DNA of 64,000 nt from the IMG/VR virus record IMGVR_UViG_3300035150_000015, positions 1 through 64,000 of that record, one strand, 5' to 3'. The notes under the pieces are model-generated. The model did no database searches. It saw nothing but the letters and a program-made list of their open reading frames with translations, and was not told the DNA's origin. Positions 18,445 through 26,307 of this stretch are shown here, piece by piece; position 1 is the stretch's first letter, and every line of letters starts with the position of its first letter. This DNA comes from a virus. Made by a program: the position numbers and the translations under genes.

Positions 18445-19608
18445 TTACTTTATCCTCTCGAAATCTGAATCTGAATCTTGTGTTCGGTAGAATAGCTGGC
18501 TCCCCACCAGCACCATCCCAGAAGCGGCCGATGGGTCGATATCGCCACTCGGGGTGTTGGGGGTAACCCTGCTAATCGTAAGTGGGAGTGGGATATGAAC
18601 TTCCCAGTCCGCTTGAAGTTGCACTGACATTGAACTCGTGTAGAAGTACAGATCTCCCGTCTCGTCATACAGGTCCTCGGCCTCTCCGCCCTGGGAGACA
18701 TCGACTATCTCAATACCTTCAAAGGCAAGTTTGCTCCTTTTCTGGCTCCAAAGGTACATGAAAATCAAGTCCGCGATTTCCTCCGTCTGAACTGTATCTC
18801 GAGTGATCACGTCCGTGTCAAAGGAACCCTCCCACTTCCCGCCGTAAACCTTAGCGGTTTCCACCCTATCTTGGTAGACTACTATAGCCACGGTATCCCC
18901 AACCTTGGCCCGTTTGCCGAAAGCCAGCACTACCCCCGGGAGAGTGTTGAAGTCAGCGGTATTCCAGTAGAACTCCACGGGGCCTACCGATGCGACAGCG
19001 TATCGATAATCGGCTGTTACCTCTGACCCCCCAGAGAATCTCTCAAGGAAGGTGATAGCCCCCGTCTCATAATCCACCTGGTAGTCGTAACCCTCCTTCA
19101 TAAGATAGCGGTGCCCCTCCCAGAGCCGAAGGGTTCCGGAAACTGGGACATTCTGTAACTGGGCCTCCCTCTCGATGCCGGACTGGAACAAGAGAACTGC
19201 CTCACCCGTCACAGTCAAAAGGGGATCCATAGCAAAGGTCCCAGAAGTCTCTGGGGTAGTAGGGGCCGTCAAAATCTCCAGGAAATAGACCCCAGGAGGG
19301 GTGGGCATGCCACCCCCCTCACTAACACACTTGAGGTCTTCTCTGACCCACTCCAGAGGATTAGCTGGCGCCCCGAACTGGGCCAGCATCACATAGGAGG
19401 AGAGGGTCCCCATGTAATTATCAGCACTCAGCTGAATCTTGTTGCCCGAAGCACCCTTTACTACAATACCAGCTTGAGGCCGCTCTGAAAAAGCAAACTT
19501 GTTCTGGATGTAGGGGACTATCTTCTCGTAGAGAGGGTGATCGGCGAAACTATCCTGAAGCTCTAGGATTAGGCGTCTCTTCAGGACACCGGTTAGGTTG
19601 TAGTACAT
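18445..19608 (-). CDS. Phage structural protein (probable neck/tail or baseplate component)
   Basis: The protein has 387 residues from the ATG at 19608. That ATG overlaps the stop of the upstream IsrB relic as TGATG, and the in-frame TTG at 19623 is a weaker start. The N-terminal 130 residues are helical and look like a folding domain for a virion component (YNLTGVLKRRLILELQ). The rest is beta-rich, with a YQVDYETGAITFLERFSGG turn that resembles tube or sheath-associated domains. The last residues, encoded by AGATTCAGATTCAGATTT, carry the recurring nucleotide motif. I infer a virion protein; its exact role is unknown. Confidence 0.75.
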   Translation of the reverse strand: MYYNLTGVLKRRLILELQDSFADHPLYEKIVPYIQNKFAFSERPQAGIVVKGASGNKIQLSADNYMGTLSSYVMLAQFGAPANPLEWVREDLKCVSEGGGMPTPPGVYFLEILTAPTTPETSGTFAMDPLLTVTGEAVLLFQSGIEREAQLQNVPVSGTLRLWEGHRYLMKEGYDYQVDYETGAITFLERFSGGSEVTADYRYAVASVGPVEFYWNTADFNTLPGVVLAFGKRAKVGDTVAIVVYQDRVETAKVYGGKWEGSFDTDVITRDTVQTEEIADLIFMYLWSQKRSKLAFEGIEIVDVSQGGEAEDLYDETGDLYFYTSSMSVQLQADWEVHIPLPLTISRVTPNTPSGDIDPSAASGMVLVGSQLFYRTQDSDSDFERIK

Positions 19609-20278
19609 CAGGCTACCTTCCAACTACTATAAGATAGAAACTTACAATCTTCAGGCTTGGCATTCTGGCACAATCTTTTTCCAGTCTTCACAGAGTGTAG
19701 ACTTATTCTATCGTTACTGGTACCACCTACATAAACCACACCCCGCTTACGATGTGTCACCAGAGATCCTCTCTTGAACCCTAGGCTCCGAGTTCCCCCA
19801 TAAGGCCTCCGGTCCCCTCCTTTTGAAGGCTTCATAGCATGGAGCTGCCTCCTATGTAGCCTAATAGGACTAACACAGAGAAGACTAGTATTGTCAGGCT
19901 TCGTATGACCTCCGACTGACCAGTTGGCCAGAACCCAGGAATCCACGCAATGAGCCTCAAAGACTTCAGCAAGCTTCCTTGAGGTCTTCTTCAACCCCAA
20001 CTGATCTCGAAGTTCTTTGGTCTCCCATCCTTGCTTAAGATCCACTAGAGCGATCCTGGAGAGCTCCCTATAGAACCAGTTTTTCCCAAATTCCAAAGGA
20101 GTGAAAGACCGGTCCCATCCCCTCTGGCCCTTGGTCCTAGCCTTTATATCCTCCACCACGAATTGAAAAATAGGAAACATCTTAGTTACCCACCAAGCGA
20201 TACGTATTTTCCACTGCCATCTGGTTTTCACCGACGGTGAGAGGAATTTGGTTACTATCCACTACAGGGACATACATT
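19608..20278 (-). pseudogene. isrB: IsrB-like RNA-guided nickase, internally deleted and frameshifted
   Basis: The ATG at 20278 encodes MYVPVVDSNQIPLT, the start of the IscB/IsrB PLMP domain. After about 13 codons, sequence near 20238 jumps, in another frame, to VKTRWQWKIRIAWW. Downstream are RuvC-II (FVVEDIKART), RuvC-III (AHCVDSWVLAN) and the C-terminal target-interaction region (HRRQLHAMKP, GGTRSLGFKRGS, YVGGTSNDRISLHS). There is no HNH between RuvC-II and RuvC-III, which fits IsrB rather than IscB. From memory of full-length IsrB, roughly 130 residues are missing, including RuvC-I and the Arg-rich bridge helix. Nickase activity is therefore not expected. A GTG at 20231 could start a 207-residue remnant but lacks a clear Shine-Dalgarno. 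Confidence 0.85.
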
Positions 20279-20460
20279 GGAACGGTAAGTCTCCTTGCGG
20301 AGTGTGTACAACCCTTCGACACTGACCAACCAAGGGAAGAGAGACTAGGGTGGCATCCCTCATGTTGCTCGACCTGCCATGGTCAGTTGGTTCAGTTGGG
20401 AAGCCTAGCTTCCCTTGTCTAATCAACCGTTTCTGCCCTCAAGTTTGGCCTTGGTTGATA
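20279..20460 (-). ncRNA. HEARO / omega RNA of the IsrB element
   Basis: The minus strand immediately 5' of the IsrB start shows nested complementarity. ATCAACC (20459-20453) pairs with GGTTGAT (20428-20422). GGGAAGC/GCTTCCC (20414-20398) closes a three-base loop. ACTGACCA (near 20387-20380) can pair with TGGTCAGT (20328-20321). A CTCC-GCAA-GGAG GNRA hairpin lies at 20302-20291. The GGCAGGTCGAGCAACATGAG and GGGATGCCACCC segments match what I remember of the HEARO motif. In intact systems this RNA binds IsrB/IscB and carries a 5' guide, which here would fall in the 3' end of the actin-like gene. Boundaries are approximate. Confidence 0.72.
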
Positions 20461-20478
20461 CTCCTCCATTGCAAAAAC

Positions 20479-21516
20479 TTACTCCTCCTCTTCATACTCT
20501 TCCATAGCCAATACCAGCAAACCGGACGATACGGCAGTCAACGGATTAGTGGCGTGACGTACCTCAGAAATATCAATAGGGAAGTCCTTCTTGATACTTT
20601 CAAACTGGGCCTTGAATACATCCATGAACCCAGTGGCCAAACTCGTGCCCCCACTGACCACGAAGGGGATGGGGTCAGGGAGAGTAACATTCCCCGAGAC
20701 CTTCTTGAACTCAGACATGATTGCTTCCAAACAATAGTCAATGAGATTCGAGAGATAAAAGCCAATAGCCTCTTGCTCCCGAGAAGTGGGGTGGCCAAGG
20801 TCAGCTTCCTTCTCCTTGATGGCACAAATTTGGCTGGCCGTCTTGCCAGTAGCCTTGGCAGCACTCTTGTCCACCCAGTCTCCACCCCTAGCCACCGAAA
20901 AGCTCATGGCAATGCTAGCCTGGTAAAGTAGAGCAATGTTGCACATACCACTACCAAAACTCACAGCCAGACCCGAGAAATTGTCCTCGGCGCATTGGCT
21001 ATATACGATGGCCGAAGCCTCGTTCGTGGGATGCGGCGTATACCCATGAGTCTGGATGATTTTCCGGAAAACTTCCGTGTGATAAATGATATCCTGGTCT
21101 GGGTCATCCAACGGAGCTGCAGGTACACTGTAAAAACAGTGCTCATTGGAAATAGTTGGAGGCCCTAGAACCTTCTTGACCAGCAAACTCAAGATGCGCT
21201 GAGCATCGAGCTCCCCGGCGGAAATGACGCCCCGTTGGAGAGGCCTGCGAGCCTCACGACGGAAGAGATTGGCCATGGTCAGGGCGCTATCCCCAACGAC
21301 TACCAGGTTGTTTCCCTCCTGCACATAGTCCACCTTGGACAGCCTGAGGGATCGCTTGGCCGCCATGTCCAAATCCAAAAATGCGTCTCGAATCGGCGTA
21401 TGCTGCGGACCTTCGCTCTCGCTGCGGCGAGAGGAAATGATATTCATTGTTCCCACATCGAGCCCTACGCCGGGCAAATAATCGGATGGCCCCTTAGGAG
21501 CAGTTTTCTTACTCAT
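20479..21516 (-). CDS. Actin-like (MreB/ParM superfamily) ATPase
   Basis: This 345-residue protein has the actin-fold nucleotide motifs. Phosphate-1 is GLDVGTMN at 18-25. A phosphate-2-like VSFGSGMCNIAL lies at 185-196 (the usual Asp is replaced by Ser/Phe). ARGGDWVDKSAAKATG lies at 209-224 and the adenosine motif FVVSGGTSLATGF at 285-297. The C-terminus is strongly acidic (EEYEEEE). Relatives polymerise into filaments that segregate plasmids, shape cells or position phage DNA. The gene lies inside the virion block, upstream of the IsrB relic and downstream of the Dps-like gene, which is unusual. Family membership is clear; the cellular role is not. Confidence 0.85.
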   Translation of the reverse strand: MSKKTAPKGPSDYLPGVGLDVGTMNIISSRRSESEGPQHTPIRDAFLDLDMAAKRSLRLSKVDYVQEGNNLVVVGDSALTMANLFRREARRPLQRGVISAGELDAQRILSLLVKKVLGPPTISNEHCFYSVPAAPLDDPDQDIIYHTEVFRKIIQTHGYTPHPTNEASAIVYSQCAEDNFSGLAVSFGSGMCNIALLYQASIAMSFSVARGGDWVDKSAAKATGKTASQICAIKEKEADLGHPTSREQEAIGFYLSNLIDYCLEAIMSEFKKVSGNVTLPDPIPFVVSGGTSLATGFMDVFKAQFESIKKDFPIDISEVRHATNPLTAVSSGLLVLAMEEYEEEE

Positions 21517-21555
21517 TTTTCATCCTCTTTGTGTGTGTGTGTCTTGAAAGGTAAT

Positions 21556-22239
21556 TCAGCTCATGTAGTTATAGGCGTCTACCCGAGTTCTCTGTTGGAG
21601 AAGGTAGACGAAAGTCTCATGCAGGTCAGCCAACCCCTCAAGAAGATTGGAAATTCCGGGGGAAAGGGTGCTGTCCGATTCCATCACCTGGATAACCGAT
21701 TTGATCAGTCGTAAGCAGTTGAGCTCTCCTTGAAGGCTGCTTTCAACGTAGTTCAGGGTCGTGCCTTCCTCGTCGTTTTTGGACAGACCCAAAAGAATAC
21801 TGTGAATGATCTGGCCCTGAACCGCCGGCTCAATAGCCGCCACAGACTTTGACCCAACAGCCCTTTCGGCCACCTGGTCAATAAAGTCCTGGGACTGTTC
21901 GTAGAGCCGCTGGAACAAGAGGTGATCTCCGTAGTCCCCCATGGTATTCCAGTGGTGAATCTGATGGAGATGAGATAGAGCCTGAAGTAAACCTAGAAGG
22001 ATCGTGAGAGGGGATCTACCTCTGCCCTCAAGAGCTCGCCCCAAAGACTGAGTGTCATAATAGGCGGCCTTCTTGAGAAGGGGCTCAATTTCTTTCCGCT
22101 GAACGCTGGAGAGCTTCAGATAAGGAGGGCCGTCCTGAACTGCACTGTAGTCAGTGGGATCCTGCCAGACCTTATTGTCATCACCATGATGGTGGCAAGT
22201 ACCACCACAAGAACACTGTCCTTCACACGCACTCTTCAT
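21556..22239 (-). CDS. Dps/ferritin-like protein with Cys/His-rich N-terminus
   Basis: This 227-residue protein carries the Dps signature in its helical bundle: LSHLHQIHHWNTMGDYGDHLLFQRLYEQ, with the His and Asp ligand spacing of Dps-type ferroxidase centres, then FIDQVAERAVG. The first 20 residues contain CSCGGTCHHHGDD, a possible metal-binding tag. Dps-like proteins store iron or bind DNA under stress. Similar proteins appear sporadically in large phages. It overlaps the stop of the HicB-like gene by four bases (ATGA). Fold assignment is good; iron oxidation is not proven because not all ligands can be checked by eye. Confidence 0.78.
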   Translation of the reverse strand: MKSACEGQCSCGGTCHHHGDDNKVWQDPTDYSAVQDGPPYLKLSSVQRKEIEPLLKKAAYYDTQSLGRALEGRGRSPLTILLGLLQALSHLHQIHHWNTMGDYGDHLLFQRLYEQSQDFIDQVAERAVGSKSVAAIEPAVQGQIIHSILLGLSKNDEEGTTLNYVESSLQGELNCLRLIKSVIQVMESDSTLSPGISNLLEGLADLHETFVYLLQQRTRVDAYNYMS

Positions 22240-22487
22240 TGCACTTTCCCGGGGGCATCAAAAGAAAGCTCAGGTTCAGGGATTGGAAAACCCTGATCAA
22301 GACACGCTAGCAGCCAGCTTTCAGCGGCAGACTCCAAATTTTGGAGGGCTTCATCAGCTGTTTCCCCTTCAGCAAAGCATCCAGGGAATTCCAACATCCT
22401 AGCAGAATACCCTCCGGTCTCATCCGGAACCAAAACTCTAGAATATGGCCGGGCTAGAATCCCAGAGACTCGCTCAGAATCGGTCAT
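22236..22487 (-). CDS. HicB-like protein (solitary)
   Basis: This 83-residue protein matches the HicB antitoxin N-terminal RNase H-like fold: a GGYSARMLEFPGCFAEGETADEA core, then NLESAAESWLLACLDQG and IPEP. In type II systems HicB neutralises the HicA mRNA interferase, whose gene is usually adjacent. No HicA-like small gene is present here; neighbours are the Dps-like gene and a coiled-coil protein, both overlapping by four bases. Such orphan HicB domains are widespread in phages and may counter host HicA or have other roles. No DNA-binding C-terminal domain is visible. Confidence 0.82.
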   Translation of the reverse strand: MTDSERVSGILARPYSRVLVPDETGGYSARMLEFPGCFAEGETADEALQNLESAAESWLLACLDQGFPIPEPELSFDAPGKVQ

Positions 22488-23152
22488 TTTCCCCTCTTTT
22501 CCCGAAGGCTCTTCAGTTTCTTGGCCGCACCCAAAATGTCCTTATCCCCACCTGACCGACTCTCAAGCTCTATACTCACATCATCCGGCTGGACGTCCAT
22601 ACTCTGAATGAAGGCAGGCGTGTCATCGGCCACTCTAGAAGGGGCTTGGGGGGCTGCTGCCTGTTGGAAAGCTTCTGGAGCCATTACCACCGTATTGCTG
22701 GCTGGTCGACTCTCCAACCTTCTCAGAGTAGCTGTAATCTCATCCAATTGCTTCTGGACCCCATCACTCCTATCTCTCTCGAGCTCACGCTCTTTTTTCT
22801 GCTGCAAGCTCTCCTCTTGCTCTCTCCTCTTCTGCAGACGCCTCTTAGCCTCCACCAACTGCAACCTGAGACGCCGGTTCTCTTCTTCCAAAGCCACAGA
22901 CTTCTCAATCTGCGCTGACGGAACTACTGCGAACTTTTGAGCCTTTTTCACCACTGGAGCTCCTGCCTCTCTAGGGGCTCGACGAACAAACTTTCTCTGG
23001 AGGGCTATCTGCAGGTCTCTGGACTTAAGCACCTTTTCAACCGGAATGTTCACTGCTACATTGCAAGGTACCCCAACCTTGATGTCCTCCAAAAGATGAA
23101 TTCCACTGACATTTCCAATTACAGTAATGTCCCCTTGATTCTTGTTACTCAT
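22484..23152 (-). CDS. Coiled-coil protein of unknown function
   Basis: This 222-residue protein has a small N-terminal beta segment (about 1-45, ITVIGNVSGIHLLEDIKVGVPC). A long basic coiled coil follows (about 75-145, ALEEENRRLRLQLVEAKRRL). The C-terminal region is Pro/Ala-rich and ends in a Lys/Arg-rich tail. The start overlaps the previous stop (ATGA), as does its own stop with the HicB-like gene, so it is part of a coupled string 23658-21556. No catalytic motif; a structural or assembly role is plausible. Confidence 0.75.
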   Translation of the reverse strand: MSNKNQGDITVIGNVSGIHLLEDIKVGVPCNVAVNIPVEKVLKSRDLQIALQRKFVRRAPREAGAPVVKKAQKFAVVPSAQIEKSVALEEENRRLRLQLVEAKRRLQKRREQEESLQQKKERELERDRSDGVQKQLDEITATLRRLESRPASNTVVMAPEAFQQAAAPQAPSRVADDTPAFIQSMDVQPDDVSIELESRSGGDKDILGAAKKLKSLREKRGK

Positions 23153-23658
23153 CGTCCCCTGAATCCTGCTTTGAGTTGCTCTCGAATCATTGACTTGATT
23201 CGCTTCCGAATCTCCTTCCGAGCCTCTTTCCTGGCCCGATCAATGACTTTCGTCTTCGGCCTACCAGGATGGACCCAGCTCCCGTTAGCCATTGACTTAG
23301 GAGTAGCTGAACGGAAGATCAGTTCCCCGTCATCCGTCACAATTGGAATGGGGGCTCTAGCCTTGGTCAGCCACCGCATCTGCCCCTTCCTCTGCCCCTC
23401 AATTAAAGGACGGAAGGCCGGATGTTTGGCCTCCACAGTTACACTCTTGGGCCCCAGTCTAGCCTCGATCCCCTCAGACAAAGCCTTCTTAGCCTTGTCC
23501 GAAAAGGTTTCCTGGAGAATATTGGCCCGCAACCTCTTGAGAATTAGCTTCTTCAACGACTGGAGAACCCTCTCGGGCTTTAGCCTTTCCGCCTGGTCAG
23601 GCGAAAGAATGGGCTTGAGATTCACCCTTAAGATTTTAACATTAGGTGGCTTGAACAT
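23149..23658 (-). CDS. Basic hypothetical protein, probable virion/tail completion role
   Basis: This 169-residue protein is strongly basic, with a helix-rich body and an Arg/Lys-rich C-terminal helix (RARKEARKEIRKRIKSMI). A loop with DDGELIFRS and a GSWVHPG turn lies in the middle. The same general arrangement (basic, 150-200 residues, just after a large structural gene) is common for phage tail-terminator or neck completion proteins. I do not recognise a specific family. The ATG follows the stop of the intein-containing gene directly. Confidence 0.68.
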   Translation of the reverse strand: MFKPPNVKILRVNLKPILSPDQAERLKPERVLQSLKKLILKRLRANILQETFSDKAKKALSEGIEARLGPKSVTVEAKHPAFRPLIEGQRKGQMRWLTKARAPIPIVTDDGELIFRSATPKSMANGSWVHPGRPKTKVIDRARKEARKEIRKRIKSMIREQLKAGFRGR

Positions 23659-26274
23659 TCAGAAGGTGATATTCTCCCAGACCACAGTTCGGCCTCTGCG
23701 CTCCCTTTCATCGGGGATCCCGGACTTGTCTGTGATTTGGGCCGGAGCAGTGTCCGGTGGAATCATAGGCGCCAGCTGGTCTGCCACATAACGGGCTACA
23801 TCGTCGAGGGGGACTCGATACCGGATGTCCTGTTCATCCAAATGCCCGATATTGAAATGCTGCTGTAAAATCATTCCCCGATTCGTGGGCATCCTCACGG
23901 CCCCGATCGAGTAACGCTCCCCGTTGATCTTCACAATGAAGTCCCGCTGGCTCACCAAAGGCCTGGGACCCATCCAAACTTCGTAGCTATGCTCAACAGT
24001 CCTGCCGGAATCTCTCTGTGTGATTCGACGCTCTCCGTCATCCGGAGCAATGATGATATCGTACGGGCCCTCAAATCCACCAAGTATCCCAGTGCCGAAG
24101 CAGTTATGTACCACTACTCCTTGAACAACATAAGTATGGTCACCTTCAACCTCAAGATTGTACACCAAGCCTTCGTAGGGGACTGTATCGATGGAACGAA
24201 TTTTAGTCAGCTGTTTACCCCCGTAGGCCCATCGACCTTTTCGATTGCTCTTCTGAAATCCAGTACCAGCCCAATTCACACAATAAGCCAACTTTCTAGG
24301 ATTTCCACTTGGTGCTGCAGGCCCCTTCTGTCTTCGAATCAAAGGCTGCTCACCCATTCGATGCAAAATCTCAGAGATCTGCAAAGACAGAATTTCTGAA
24401 GTCTGGGTAATTTCCGACCCGCCCTTCCATCCATCCCCATCGTAAATTCCTTGGAGAAGGAATCTCTGCTTATCAGGAGGAAGCCTCATAAACTCCTCAG
24501 GAATGTGCTTATTTTCACACCCACGCCCCAACCAAGTAGGAAACCAATCCGACAGATTCGAGCCATTCACATGAACCTGAACACCGTTTTCCCCACTTGG
24601 ACTGATGGATGAAGAATACCCATGATTCTTAAAGTAGGACGTTATCCTACTCTGGAAGTCTTTCTCTTCAGCATGAAGGGAAAAAGTCAGTGATCGAGAG
24701 CTAGAACTCCCTTCTGCCAGATACATACCCACGACCCAAAGGAAATCCTCCCCTACCGTGAAGCTAGTGGCACCTTGTCTCTCAGGCCCAAACTTAGATT
24801 GCTTGCGGAATTTCGAAGGAACTCCAATAGTATCCAGGTCCTCCACCACCGAAGGCCACTGAGAAACCAACCACCCACCTTTATTTAGTTCCTCTGCAGG
24901 TAACCATTCAAAAGAATGACACTTCTTGTGTTCTAGCCTATACGTACAAATAGCCTCTTCAGCTTCCTCTTTAGTGCGATAAGTGCCCAGACTTACCCTC
25001 ATCCCTCTGGTGCCACCCCCAACTCTAGCCCACCATCTACCACTCGGTAAAAGACGAACACTCGGGGGTCCTGAACGAAGGGTATCCTTCATTTCACCAC
25101 ATACTTTAGGCCCACAACCTAGAGCATTGTGATGATGCCCCACCAAAGAATAAAAGGGATGCTCTGGGGTCGCCAGAACAGGGTTGGCCGATACTGTCGG
25201 AAGAACTTTGATCAAATTACCCTTGAAGACTCTCTCGAATAGCTTCGTCACTCTCCGAAAGTCCCCCTTCGATGTCAGAACCTTTTCCCCCACTCGAATC
25301 TGATCAATAGGCTGATACCCAGATTCCGTTCTAACCAGAGACCCAGGAGGAAAACACAAAGTGCAGTCACTCTGGGGTTGCTTGTAGGAAACCTTTTGGA
25401 TGCAGTGACATTGCTGTCCTACGGCCTTCCGAAGAAAAGCTTTGACCCGCTCCCCGCCTTGAGCCAGAATCCACTGGTTTCTCCGAACCGCCTCACGCCA
25501 AATGTAGTCAAGCTTCTCGATCTCGAAATTACTGGTGGCTGCCGCGTACTCGAGAGGGGTCTCTACTAGGTCCTCCGGCTGAACTTCCGAGAGGGGGAGG
25601 TTGATTGGGACCCCGACCGTGGTGACACGGTAGAAAACCCGCTGAGACAAGTCCGTTCGAAGTAAAGAACGATTGTAGCGGTAAGTTACTGTTACCACAC
25701 TGTTTTCTTGTGGGACCACTGGAGTACTTAAAGACTGAGTGGCCACTTCTGGATACCAGTTGGGATCCAGCTCAATCTCCCCCGAAGGCCCATCGACACG
25801 AAGAACTCGAGCCTGCACCCCATCCACCTTGACAATGACCTCAGAAGCCCTGTGCTCCGGGACCGCTTGCGAGCCCGACTGCACAATGGGCCTTTGCTCG
25901 GTCCTGAAGACGTACCTGGGGGCGTCTAACTCACTGGCGGAGCACACCCCCCAGAGCACCCAACGGTCATCAGAGACGACCTCATCGACCACTACAACAT
26001 TGTCCGTTTGGTCCCTCCAGAAGATAGCTCCCACCGGAAGGTCTGTGATCCTCTCAAAGGGGCCGTACTCTGAATCGAAAGACCGATAAATATTGACCCC
26101 GTAGATAGAGAACCGTGAATTCAGAGCCAAAGAGGAGGGGTCATCCCACACCAAATCATACACCCCCGCCAAATACCCACTCGTTAGGAACAGATTGAGA
26201 GGGGGAACAGGCCATGTGACTTTCTCAAGCTCGAGTTGGTCAATTGGCCGGTCTCGATTCGTAGCGTATGGCAT
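23659..26274 (-). CDS. Virion structural protein interrupted by a cis-splicing LAGLIDADG intein
   Basis: The precursor has 871 residues. Residues 1-306 and 725-871 are extein (453 residues after splicing); residues 307-724 are an intein. The N-extein contains beta domains with an IVKVDGV...SGEIELDP unit like modules in the sheath protein, and a CHC plus DCTL cysteine cluster just before the intein. The first C-extein residue is Cys725. Splicing would create QSDCTL-CFGTG, completing a CxxC/CxC zinc-type site. The C-extein has IIIAPDDGERR and RDFIVKINGERYSIG segments typical of beta-rich neck or tail proteins. The protein lies between two groups of tail genes; its exact role is unknown. Confidence 0.85.
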   Translation of the reverse strand: MPYATNRDRPIDQLELEKVTWPVPPLNLFLTSGYLAGVYDLVWDDPSSLALNSRFSIYGVNIYRSFDSEYGPFERITDLPVGAIFWRDQTDNVVVVDEVVSDDRWVLWGVCSASELDAPRYVFRTEQRPIVQSGSQAVPEHRASEVIVKVDGVQARVLRVDGPSGEIELDPNWYPEVATQSLSTPVVPQENSVVTVTYRYNRSLLRTDLSQRVFYRVTTVGVPINLPLSEVQPEDLVETPLEYAAATSNFEIEKLDYIWREAVRRNQWILAQGGERVKAFLRKAVGQQCHCIQKVSYKQPQSDCTLCFPPGSLVRTESGYQPIDQIRVGEKVLTSKGDFRRVTKLFERVFKGNLIKVLPTVSANPVLATPEHPFYSLVGHHHNALGCGPKVCGEMKDTLRSGPPSVRLLPSGRWWARVGGGTRGMRVSLGTYRTKEEAEEAICTYRLEHKKCHSFEWLPAEELNKGGWLVSQWPSVVEDLDTIGVPSKFRKQSKFGPERQGATSFTVGEDFLWVVGMYLAEGSSSSRSLTFSLHAEEKDFQSRITSYFKNHGYSSSISPSGENGVQVHVNGSNLSDWFPTWLGRGCENKHIPEEFMRLPPDKQRFLLQGIYDGDGWKGGSEITQTSEILSLQISEILHRMGEQPLIRRQKGPAAPSGNPRKLAYCVNWAGTGFQKSNRKGRWAYGGKQLTKIRSIDTVPYEGLVYNLEVEGDHTYVVQGVVVHNCFGTGILGGFEGPYDIIIAPDDGERRITQRDSGRTVEHSYEVWMGPRPLVSQRDFIVKINGERYSIGAVRMPTNRGMILQQHFNIGHLDEQDIRYRVPLDDVARYVADQLAPMIPPDTAPAQITDKSGIPDERERRGRTVVWENITF
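24103..25356 (-). mobile_element. Cis intein with LAGLIDADG endonuclease and AP2-like domain
   Basis: The 418-residue intein starts at Cys307 (CFPPGSLVRTESGY, block A) and ends with VVVHN before Cys725 (block G). Block B is ATPEHPFY and block F is VYNLEVEGDHTYVVQG. The endonuclease has both LAGLIDADG motifs (WVVGMYLAEGS near 512-522 and LLQGIYDGDGW near 607-616). Between block B and the endonuclease, residues about 403-450 read like an AP2/ERF-type DNA-binding domain (GRWWARV...VSLGTYRTKEEAEEA). The intein should self-excise, and its nuclease should cleave intein-free alleles. Confidence 0.9.
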
Positions 26275-26307
26275 GGCTCTCTATAGAGGGAGAACCATAA
26301 GGGGAAA

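Larger units (their letters stand above)
19608..20460 (-). mobile_element. Decayed IsrB/HEARO (OMEGA-type) insertion element
   Basis: The element fills the whole space between the actin-like gene and the structural gene 18445-19608. In transcription order it has a structured RNA (about 20460-20279), an IsrB start (ATG at 20278), a large internal deletion, and an intact IsrB C-terminal half ending at 19608. IsrB/IscB elements belong to the IS200/IS605-related OMEGA systems, in which the RNA lies just 5' of the nuclease gene. No transposase gene is present, so the copy would have needed mobilisation in trans. Exact ends cannot be fixed without an empty-site comparison. Confidence 0.75.

Noticed and set aside
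19608-20231. Treating the 207-residue frame as an intact IscB with HNH
   Set aside because: No HNH lies between the RuvC-II and RuvC-III motifs, and the N-terminal RuvC-I and bridge helix region is deleted.
22236-22487. A complete HicAB toxin-antitoxin module
   Set aside because: Neither neighbour resembles HicA, so only a solitary HicB-like protein is supported.
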